A stretch of DNA of 64,000 nt from Moringa oleifera. Lineage: Eukaryota > Streptophyta > Magnoliopsida > Brassicales > Moringaceae. The stretch spans positions 595,001 to 659,000 of the forward strand of contig JAJFZO010000724.1 in NCBI GenBank assembly GCA_021397835.1, given 5' to 3'. A model generated the notes under the pieces. It was given only the letters and a program-made list of their open reading frames with translations, was not told where the DNA came from and did not search any database. Positions 56,125 to 64,000 of the stretch are shown here, piece by piece; the first letter of the stretch is position 1; every line of letters starts with the position of its first letter. Both the position numbers and the translations under genes were made by a program.

Positions 56125-57770
56125 CTCTTCCTTGCTGTTTTGCTGCATACACCAATTTTGAAAGCATCCTTGTCATCATTTTTGAATTTTCGTTTTGCTA
56201 TAGATTTGATTGTATTTCTCCTCTTATTTGTACTTCTCTTTGGAGTTTGAACTTGGAATACTTTGACATTTTTCTTGCTTGATTTGTGGTCATATTCAAA
56301 TAGAGCCTTTTGTTGTAAAGTCTTTATTTGTGTTTTCATTGATCCTTTGATATCCGTGTGAACTTGCTGTAGTTTTTGTTTAGCCTTCCAAGCTTTGTTT
56401 TGTTGAGCAGGAAGCTTGATTTTCTTCTCATATTGAAAACTAGCAGCTTTAGGAAGCTCCTTCTTGAATTTAGGCAAGTCTTCTTTGTGTATTGTAGTTT
56501 GCTTCTCTTTTGTCATATTCAAGGTAAATCTTTTACCTTTCATTGAGACTTTAAACATCTCTTTGCCTTGTGCATCAATAATCAAGCAATGATTGTCTTC
56601 AAATAGCACCCTATATCCTTTTTTCAAGAGTTGACCAACACTCAAAAGATTTTGATTAATTTCAAGAACATATAAAACATTTGAAATTAATTTCAAACCT
56701 GTGTGACTTTTGATTGCCACTGTTCCTTTGCCTTTCATTGTAATATATGCTCCATTTCCAATTCTGACTTTAGAAATTGTAGTTTTGTCAAGATCTTTAA
56801 AGAGTTCTTGATCACAAGTCATGTGGTTTGTGCAACCACTGTCCATAAGCCAGCTTTCTGGGAAGTTGTTGGTAGTAAAGCATGATGCCATAAACAATTC
56901 CTCCTCCTAAGGTTGTGCAATGGCATTCTTGGCTTCTCTTTGTTAGTGTTGAGACTTACAAATTTTTTTCACATGCCCTAACTGACCGTATTTGTGACAT
57001 CTTGCATCTGGCCTCCACCAACACTTATTTTGTGGATGATTGATGTTTTTGCAATAGGGACAAGGTAGAAAGACTTGACCATTTGTGTTGTTTTTGCCAC
57101 CATTGTTGTTGTATGATTTAGCTTGAAAAGCACCTTTCATAAGTCCTTCTTGCCTCATAAGTCTCCTTTGTTCTTGTGCCTATAGTGCATTCAACAATTC
57201 TACCAAGGTGATACTTGATAGATCTTTAGTGTTTTCCAAAGATGAGATTGTAGCCTCAAATTTTTCAAGAATTGTCACTAGGATCTTTTGTACAATTATA
57301 AAATCAGAAAAATCAGTACCAAGAAGTCTCACTTTGTTAACTATACCGAGAAGTCTGTCGGAATAGTCCTTGATTGTCTCTGATTCTTTCATCTTTTGCA
57401 TCTCAAATTCTCGGATCAAATTCAGCATTTGCATTCCTCTAATCCTTTCATTCCCTTCGTATTCATGCTTTAAAAAATCCCAAATTTCTTTAGTTGTTTT
57501 CAGTATCATTATTTTAATAAATATGGTGGATGAGACAACTGAAAATAATGTTGCTCTTGCTTTTGATTTTTTTTGCTTCCTCTCCTTCTGGATCTTGATT
57601 TGTGCAACAGTTGGATTGTTTGGCAATTTTGAAACTTCATATACTTGTTCAACAGCTTCCCACAGATCGTTGGCATCAAGGTAGGCTTCCATTCTAGCAG
57701 CCCACATCTGGTAGTTTGCTCCATCAAACACCAGAGGTGCAATTGTTGTGAATGAATTTTCTGAATTCAT
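56040..57770 (-). pseudogene. Gag-protease remnant of the short copia derivative
   Basis: From the ATG at 57770 (MNSENSFTTIAPLVFDGANY) gag runs 196 codons with the UBN2-type core DFLKHEYEGNERIRGMQMLN and YSDRLLGIVNKVRLLG. A stop follows, then 57158-56943 has an unusual first finger-like CPYCKNINHPQNKCWW and the knuckle CHKYGQLGHVKKIC. After two more stops the 285-codon frame from 56897 has the aspartic protease site WLMDSGCTNHMTCDQ, NQNLLSVGQLLKKGYRVLFE, then KTPSLNG-like sequence lost: AWKAKQKLQQVHTDIKGSMK is the integrase start, directly followed by a basic tail of unclear origin (KSSKKNVKVFQVQTPKRSTN). The last 28 codons come from the LTR. Few stops for its age. Confidence 0.85.
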
Positions 57771-57863
57771 TGTGTATAGGTTTTTGGTTTTGGTATATAG
57801 GTAGAAAATGTTTAGGCTTTGTGTTTGGGCTTTTTCAACCTTACAAGTCCCTCAAGATAATAA

Positions 57864-57875
57864 GCTCTAATACCA
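57864..57875 (-). other. Primer binding site of the short copia derivative
   Basis: TGGTATTAGAGC on the minus strand, matching the usual copia TGGTATCAGAGC (initiator Met tRNA) with one change, three bases from the 5' LTR. Confidence 0.85.
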
Positions 57876-57878
57876 CTT

Positions 57879-58165
57879 TATTGGTTTTTTGGAATGTAAA
57901 TTTGTTTGGTTTTTGAGAGGAGAGGAAGAATAAAAGATGTAGCTCTTGAAACTTGAAATTACTTTGACTAGCTTGCAAAGACTTGCTTTGCTACGTTGAT
58001 GAAGGTCCTATTTATAGGAGAAAATAAATAACCAAGATCTAAAATTATACTTATCTAGATATCTAAACTAAAAATTATCTTCATCTAAAATTTAAACTAT
58101 TTGATAAAGTAAAAGAATAAATCTTCTTTGGATATGCAGCATATAAGGTATCTTTTTTGCTAACA
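57879..58165 (-). repeat. 5' LTR of the short copia derivative
   Basis: 287 bp, same length as the partner. The terminal TG has mutated to TA on the plus strand. It ends TTTTTTGCTAACA, followed by the target duplicate GTTTG. Confidence 0.92.
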
Positions 58166-58462
58166 GTTTGACAGCAGAACAAGGAAAAAAGTACAAGAAA
58201 ATTTATCAAGGCAAAGAGAAATGAGAAGAAATCTTTTATTTTCATGTGCACTATGTTACTTACACCAACATCCTTTATATAGTGCTATAACATAACAGAA
58301 ATAAATAATAAAAAAATCTTTCTAATATCATGGCATATAATCCTACCATATATGCATATCTTCCTAACATTAAGCCAATATAAATAAATGTCCTAAAGAT
58401 TTGGTCTATCTGATTAATTATTTGGCAACTAATTATCCAGCCACTAAAGCACATCATCAACA
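58166..58462 (-). repeat. 3' LTR of an older copia element, interrupted by the short derivative
   Basis: On the minus strand it starts TGTTGATGATGTGC right after a purine tract (GGCAAGGAGGAG, about 58477-58466), contains CACTATATAAAGGATG as TATA region, and reads up to GTCAAAC at 58166. The missing end (AACA) is found at 55832-55829 beyond the inserted element, giving an LTR of about 301 bp with TGTT...AACA ends. Confidence 0.75.
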
Positions 58463-58479
58463 AAACTCCTCCTTGCCTT

Positions 58480-61400
58480 AATAGCAACAAAGGACGCTAG
58501 TTAACACACCCGCAATTTGATCCTCAGTCTTGCAATGGAGCAGATTAACTTCGCCATGCTTTGTTTCTTCTCTTAAGCAATACAACTTGATCTTGAAAAG
58601 CTTAGTTTTGCCATAAAACACTGGATCTTTTGAAATTACAATTGCAGCTTAGTTATCTACATAAATCTATGTTGTCTCAGTTTCCCCCATCTGCAAATCT
58701 GCAAGCATTTTTCGAATCCAAATTGCTTGATTTACTATGGCATTCGCTGCTACATATTTTGCCGCTGCACTTTAAGCTATCACCTCTTGTTTCTTTGAAC
58801 ATCATGAAAAATGTCGTGGTCGCCCAAAGCTGAAATAAAAACCTGCTGTACTCCTCATATCATCAACAAAGCCTACCTAGTCACATCAGAATAACCAAAA
58901 AGCTCAAAATGCTGACAGCAAAAATATCTAATGCCACAATTTTTTATGGCTTAGATATATCTCACAATTCTTTTGACAGCTCAAAAATGCACTTCACTGT
59001 CACAAGGCACAAACCTTGAAAGCAAGCTTACTGCGAACATTATATTTGGTCTAGCGGTTGTAAGATAAATCAAGCAACCAATTGTGCTTCTACATTGGCT
59101 TTCATCAACTTTTCCTCTATCATTTTTGCTAAATTTCTCCTTTTGATTCGTTGATGTGTCATTGTTTTTGCAATCTTTCATGTGAAACTTCTTCAGAATT
59201 TCTTTTGCAAACTTCTTTTGGTTTATAAAAACTCCATCAAGATCTTGCTTCACTTCCATGTCTAGAAAGTAAAAGACATCAAGCCAAGATCTGTCATCTC
59301 AAATGCTTTAAGCATTTCAGCTTTGAACTCCGCCACCATGATCTCATTACTTCCTGTCTGTCACAAGCAGGTCATTAACAAAAATAGAAACTATGAGTAA
59401 ATTACCACTTAATTCTTCAACATATAAAGTAGCTTCACCTGGACTTTTAACAAATCCAAGCCTCTGAAGATGCTCATCAATTCTGCTATGACAAGATCTT
59501 TGAGTATGGTCCTATAAAGCCATTTGACACCAATTATCTTCCTATCTTGAGGTCTGTCCACTAGTTGCCACGTATCATTTTTCTCAATCATTTTGAGCTC
59601 CTCTTTCATTGCTTTAATCTGCTTGCTATCCTTCTCGGCTTCTTTGAATTCTCCAGGTTCGAGAACAGTAATGTTGCTTTTCTCATAAATCTTGAACAAT
59701 TACCTTGTACCTCTGAATATAACATCATTTCTGTCATCATCAAAATATTGTGGAATTTTTGGCAACAGCTTCTCTTCTGACTTCTCCCAATTCCATTGTT
59801 TGTCTTCCATGAACTTCACAGCCCTACTCACTATAATTTTCCCATTTGATGGTTAAAAAATTCCACAAGCCTTTGAAGAGTTGCTATATCCAATAAACAC
59901 TCCTAGTTTTGCCTTCTTATCAAGTTTGTCTCTTTTCACTAGTGGCACATAAGAAAAACAAAGACAACCAAAAGTCTTGAGATTTTGCAAATCTGATTTG
60001 TATCTAAACCAGGCTTAAAATGGAGTTTTCTTTTGCAGAACTCTTGTTGGCAGCATATTCAACAAGAACAGCAGTATCAATATTAGCAGCTTCAGCGCAT
60101 AGTTTCTTTAGTAACTCCTTCTCTTGCAATAGACATCTTGTCATTTCCATAATGCCTCGATTTTTTTCTCTCAATTACACCATTTAGTTAAAAAATGTAA
60201 GGTATTTTAAGTAGATGCTCAATGCCAACTTCTTCACGAAACTTTTCGAACATGTCATTTGTATATTCTTTGTCATTGTCAAACCTTATCATCTACATCC
60301 TATGACTACTTTGATTCTCTACCAATGCCTTATACTTCCAAAATATATTAGCAATTACAGATTTGGATTTAAGGAAATCAATCCAACAATATCGGGTATG
60401 ATCATCAAGGAATGCAATGTAGTACTTACTACCATTCAACGATGGCGTTTTCTGAGGTCCTCCAACATTTGTATGCACAAGTTGCAATTTGTGTAACGCT
60501 CTCCATATTATTTGAAGGAATGGTTTTCTAGCTTGCTTGCCATATTGACAGGCCGCACAATTGGCTTGCTTATCCTCTACCAATGGAACTCCTTTCAGCG
60601 AACTATGTTTCTACATATGTAAGAGTCCAACATGATAGAAATGCCCGAGTCTTTTGTGCCATAATTCAGCATTGCTAATAGTGCTTGAAAATGCTATCTG
60701 CTCCCCCTCCATTAGATTTAAGGCAAAACTTTTAGCTCTCATTTTCACTTTGAATACATCTCTCCCTTTCGGATCTTTCATCAAGCACCATTTGTCCTCA
60801 AATATAACCTTAAAGCCTTTTTTAATCAGCTGGCCAATACTAAGCAAATGTTGATGTTAGGCACATATAAGACATCATTAATATACTTCAAACCTATTAA
60901 ACTTTCTATGGCCATGGTTCCTTTCCCCTTGACCAAAAAGAATTCACCATTTTCCATTTTTACTCCAAAAAATATTGTTTTATCAAGCTCCTTGGAAAGC
61001 CCTTGATTATTAGTCATATGATTTGTGCAACCACTGTCGATCAACACTTAACATCGGACTTCCACCAGCACTTCTTTTGTGGATGATTTTTTTTTTTTTC
61101 GTTTTTTGTTTTTTGCAGTGTCGACAAGTTGGGTATGTTTCCTCCTCGTTGTTGCTGTTCTTTCTTGTTTTTTTCTCCTCCTAAGTTCTCTGCCTTTGCT
61201 TGAATGCACCTTTCATTGATTCTTCTTGTCTCATGATTCTCCTTTGTTCTCATGCCTATACTACATTCACCAATTGTGACAAGGATATACTTGATAGATC
61301 CTTAGATGCTTCCAATAAAAAAATTTTGGACTCATATTTCTCAAGCACAAAAACAAAATTCTTTTGCAAAATTAGATCATCATAAAAGTCCTTACCAAGC

Positions 61401-61750
61401 AGCTTCACCCGATTTACAATGCCCAGCAACTTGTCAAGAGTACTCTTTGATAGTTTCTATCTCCTTTATTTTCTACATCTCAAACTCCCAGATTAAGTAT
61501 CTACATATTTTTTGTTGTTTCAGTGCCTTGGTACTTCTTTTTAAGGTAGCCTCATATATCTTTTGTCGACTCCAAATTCATGATTCTTGTAAATATGGTG
61601 CAAGAAATAGCCATAAATAAATTGGCTTTAGCTTAGGATTTCTTTGTCTTCTTCTCTTTATGAGACTTCATCTGAGCCACGTAGGATTTATGGGCAATAG
61701 GAACACCTCATAGTCTTTTTTTACAACTTCCCAAAGGTCTAAGGCTTCTA
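58480..61750 (-). pseudogene. Gag-pol remnant of the older copia element
   Basis: Domains in order from high to low coordinates on the minus strand. Gag: EALDLWEVVKKDYEV near 61700. Knuckle region: 61253-61060 (KKCWWKSDVKC). Protease: MLIDSGCTNHMTNNQ (61047). GAG-pre-integrase: AELWHKRLGHFYHVGLLHM (60660). Integrase: QVHTN-like LVHTNVGGPQKTPSLNGSKY and AFLDDHTRYCWIDFLKSKS (60480-60360). Reverse transcriptase: MKEELKMIEKNDTWQLVDRP (59610) and IGVKWLYRT; then LDGVFINQKKFAKEILKKFH (59235) and IGCLIYLTTARPNIMFAVSL. RNase H end near 58530 (LLHCKTEDQIAG). Many stops. The gag start and 5' LTR are cut off at about 61750, where LINE sequence begins. Confidence 0.85.
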
Positions 61751-61752
61751 AA

Positions 61753-62830
61753 ACGATATAAAACAAGGTGGTGGAGAGGGTTAAAAGGAAGCTAGAAAGA
61801 TGGAAGAGAGGTTACTAGTCCAAAAGGGAGAGGTTTACTTTGATTAAAAGTACTTTGTCAAGTTTGTCATTTTACTTCATATCTTTTTTTCCCAATCCAA
61901 AGAGAAGTGGTTGCAAGACTTGAGTAACTGTAGAGACAATTCTTATGGGGTAGCATGGGAGACACATTTTAACACCATTTGGTGCGATGGGAGATAGTTT
62001 AGAAACTAAGGATGGATAGAAGTTTGAGTTTAGAACAACTCAACTTTTTAATAAGGAACTTATGAGAAAATGGTTATGGATGAGGGTGGTGGAGTCTAGA
62101 CATTGTTGGATAACGATTTTAGGGAAGGTAACTTATGGGACCGAGGTATGAAAGGCAATCAGAAGAGATAGAATAAGTTAAGGCCAATGGATGCAGTTTA
62201 AAGTAAGGAGGACTGCTTTACTAGCTTTTGGCATTATGTCTAGTGTGGAGAAACCTCTAAGAGAAGAATTATTGATCATCTACAACCTAGCCTCAAAGAG
62301 GCTTAAATGAGTGACTACTTGTTAAATCGAGATAGGGAGGAAACTTGGGATGTTGGATTTAGAAAGGGGACATGTGATTGGGAAATGAGTATCATGGGAA
62401 GTTTTTTTTCTTTTTTTTGAGAAAATATTCACAAAAATGTTATGGATTCAATATTTTAAGAGATAAAATGAAAGACAGTAATTCACAATGAGAGATTGCT
62501 ACAAGATCTTGGGAAAGATTCAGCTCAGGTAATGCCATTAAAGTTAATTTGGAAGACTATAGTATCTCTCAAGGTAGATTTCTTTGCTCGCAAAGCTATA
62601 TGGGAAAGGTGCTAATTATTGGCAACTTATAAAAGAAGAGGAAGATCTTGGTCAATACGTACTCCCTTTATAAAGAACAGACAAAATCAATAAACTACAT
62701 TCTATTATGATGTAATCGAACTCGGCGAATATAAAAGAGTGTCCTAGCACTTTTGGGTTACAAATGACTGGTGGTTGATACTGTGGCAATTGAACTATAT
62801 GCATGGGTAGGGCTATCGATGAATAAAGTC
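61753..62830 (+). pseudogene. LINE reverse-transcriptase C-terminal relic
   Basis: Plus-strand frames show the plant L1 pattern: NKVVERVKRKLERWKRGY, SKRERFTLIKSTLSSL (the SKGGRLTLIKSTLSSLP motif), SFYFISFFPNPK, then FNKELMRKWLWMRVVE (ALLGKWLWRF motif), KAIRRDRI and KVDFFARKAIWERC (PKVxFFxWxAxW, start of zf-RVT). Broken by stops and lacking the polymerase core upstream. It abuts the truncated copia gag at about 61750. Confidence 0.8.
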
Positions 62831-62855
62831 AAGAGGAAAGTCATAGCAAAGAAAC

Positions 62856-63130
62856 TGTTAGAAAATCTTATGTTGAAAATTAAAGTAGATTATTTTTAGA
62901 TATACTAGCTGTAATATTATTGTTTATAATAGGAAATGAGTAATCTACTCCTTGATTGATACCATATATTAAGGAGTAATCTAGTCCTTGATTGATTGGT
63001 TGTTACCATATATCAAGGAGTAATTTACTCCTTGATTAGTAAGCTGCTACTAGTATATATAGGTATTGTATTTCTATTGTAAAGAGTGCAAGGAATAATA
63101 TTCTCTTCTCTAAAATTCTACCTGTTTACA
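62856..63130 (+). repeat. 5' LTR of the younger copia element, with repeated palindromes
   Basis: Begins TGTTAGAAAATC and ends CTGTTTACA. It contains three spaced copies of a palindrome, best AAGGAGTAATTTACTCCTT (63015-63033), which is perfect with 9-base arms. The other two are near 62935-62954 and 62971-62989, all upstream of a TATATATAGG box at about 63054. Confidence 0.8.
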
Positions 63131-63142
63131 TGGTATCAGAGT
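63131..63142 (+). other. Primer binding site of the younger copia element
   Basis: TGGTATCAGAGT directly after the LTR's CA end, complementary to the 3' end of initiator Met tRNA. Confidence 0.9.
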
Positions 63143-63328
63143 AAGGTTTATTCTAATCTTAAACCCTTTTTTGTGAGGATTAATCAATCTCTTCTTGTGT
63201 GATTGATTTTTTTTTTTTTTGTACTTCTGTTTTGAGGTTGTGCCTCAGTATTTGAGGTTGTGCCTCTGTGTTTGAGGTTGTACATTTTATTTTATTTTAT
63301 TTTTGGGTATTTGAATTTACAATTCAAG

Positions 63329-64000
63329 ATGTCAGATAATATGTCTCACTCTGATTTGCGTGCTACTGTTGGAACTACTGTAAAGTTTAATGGTAGAAAT
63401 TATGCTCTTTGGTCTCAAGCATTTCGTACCTTCCTTGGTTCTCAAAGTCGTGATCATCATCTATTTCAAATGATGACAGACACTAAGGATTCCAAATATG
63501 CAGCTTGGCATCAATCTGATTGTGCCGTGAAAACGTGGCTACTGAATTCTTTAGAACCTGAAATTGCTACCTCCGTTGGATTGATATCAATTGCTAAGGA
63601 AATGTGAGACTCTATTAAAGAAATGTTCTCAAATGATGGTAATAATTCTCGAATTTTCTCTTTGTTTCAACAACTTGTTGATAACAAACAAAGTGAAAAA
63701 TCCCTTCCAGAATTTTTCGCTGCTTATAGAGGAATTATCAATGAATTCTGTGAATTGCAGCCCTTCTCTACAGATCTAGAAACTCAAAAACGTCAATGGG
63801 AAAATCTCTTTGTTTGTGGATTTCTTATGAATCTGAATGACCAATACAATACTCTCAAAAGTCAATTACTTGGAGAAAGTACAATGCCTACTCTTCAAGT
63901 AGCATTCTCTTGCTTGCAATCAGCCTCTTTAACTTTATCATCTCCACTTATTACTCTTGAACATTCTACCATGTTTGCACAAGGACGTGGGCACAATATT
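63329..64000 (+). pseudogene. Copia gag, one in-frame stop, cut by window edge
   Basis: From the ATG at 63329 (MSDNMSHSDLRATVGTTVKF) through NGRNYALWSQAFRTFLGSQS and WHQSDCAVKTWLLNSLEPEI, a typical copia gag. One stop (TGA at 63605-63607, where a Trp is expected before DSIKEMF) interrupts it. Past the stop the same frame continues undamaged (SLPEFFAAYRGIINEFCELQ, LFVCGFLMNLNDQYNTLKSQ, and MFAQGRGHNI at the edge). The upstream in-frame ATG at 63260 lies in leader repeats and is not the likely start. Confidence 0.85.

Larger units (their letters stand above)
55838..58165 (-). mobile_element. Short gag-protease copia derivative with perfect target duplication
   Basis: A complete 2328-bp insertion. 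Two LTRs of exactly 287 bp (55838-56124 and 57879-58165) are flanked by GTTTG on both sides. On the minus strand the primer site TGGTATTAGAGC (57875-57864) follows the 5' LTR, and a purine tract AAGGAAGAG (56133-56125) precedes the 3' LTR. Between them are only gag, zinc knuckle, protease and a scrambled remnant of the GAG-pre-integrase/integrase start. Reverse transcriptase and RNase H are absent, so it must have moved with help from another element. The LTRs differ at about 20 positions, nearly all transitions, so it is not recent. Confidence 0.92.
62856..64000 (+). mobile_element. 5' part of a younger Ty1/copia element
   Basis: A 275-bp LTR (62856-63130), the primer site TGGTATCAGAG at 63131 with exact copia wording, a leader with repeated TTTGAGGTTGTGCCTC words (63230-63280), then gag. 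The element runs off the right edge, so the other LTR and pol are not seen. Confidence 0.85.

Noticed and set aside
57370..57684. 104-codon plus-strand frame
   Set aside because: Antisense of the copia gag at 57770-57180.

Overview
This is plant nuclear DNA, almost certainly from a eudicot. Genes are split by short GT-AG introns, intergenic DNA is very AT-rich, and there are Ty1/copia LTR elements with initiator-Met-tRNA primer sites, LINE, MULE and MITE remnants, and microsatellites. The protein families (DUF593 myosin-binding protein, CDC20 with plant-type motifs, CXE15-like carboxylesterase) are plant ones. The species cannot be fixed from the sequence.

Layout. (1) 1-7.5 kb is a gene-rich edge. 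The 5' part of a DUF593/GTD-binding (MYOB) gene lies on the minus strand (1-836). Facing away from it is an apparently intact five-exon CDC20 gene (4823-7086, 453 aa) with an E2F-type site and an MSA-like mitotic motif upstream. (2) 7.5-18.3 kb holds a LINE relic, a 546-bp MITE, a microsatellite, and a large tandem array (14.85-17.4 kb) whose ~530-bp units each carry a decayed exon-like coding segment on the minus strand. (3) 18.3-23.7 kb is a complete but heavily mutated Ty1/copia element with both LTRs. (4) 24.5-30 kb and 50.3-54.9 kb are two copies of one segment, each carrying an intact two-exon CXE15-like carboxylesterase gene on the minus strand (about 88% identical proteins). Pieces of further copies (intron relic at 39.4-39.9 kb; 3'-flank-like blocks at 11.2, 24.6 and 40.1 kb) suggest an older cluster. 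About 9 kb of MULE-type DNA, with transposase remnants and a DUF1985/Ulp1-like remnant, now separates one flank from its gene. (5) 30-38.5 kb holds copia and gypsy-type relics, a second 546-bp MITE, and a small GC-richer island with unassigned open frames. (6) 55.5-64 kb is a nest of retroelements. The last exon of a D-lactate dehydrogenase gene survives as a pseudogene. Next to it is a short gag-protease-only copia derivative with identical-length LTRs and a perfect 5-bp target duplication, inserted into the last bases of another copia LTR. A LINE relic and the start of a younger copia element follow.

Only four genes look functional: the MYOB gene (partial), CDC20 and the two carboxylesterases. 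The rest is transposable-element debris and intergenic DNA. The best leads for new biology are the tandem exon-like array, the gag-only copia derivative, and the carboxylesterase pair with Glu in place of the usual catalytic Asp.
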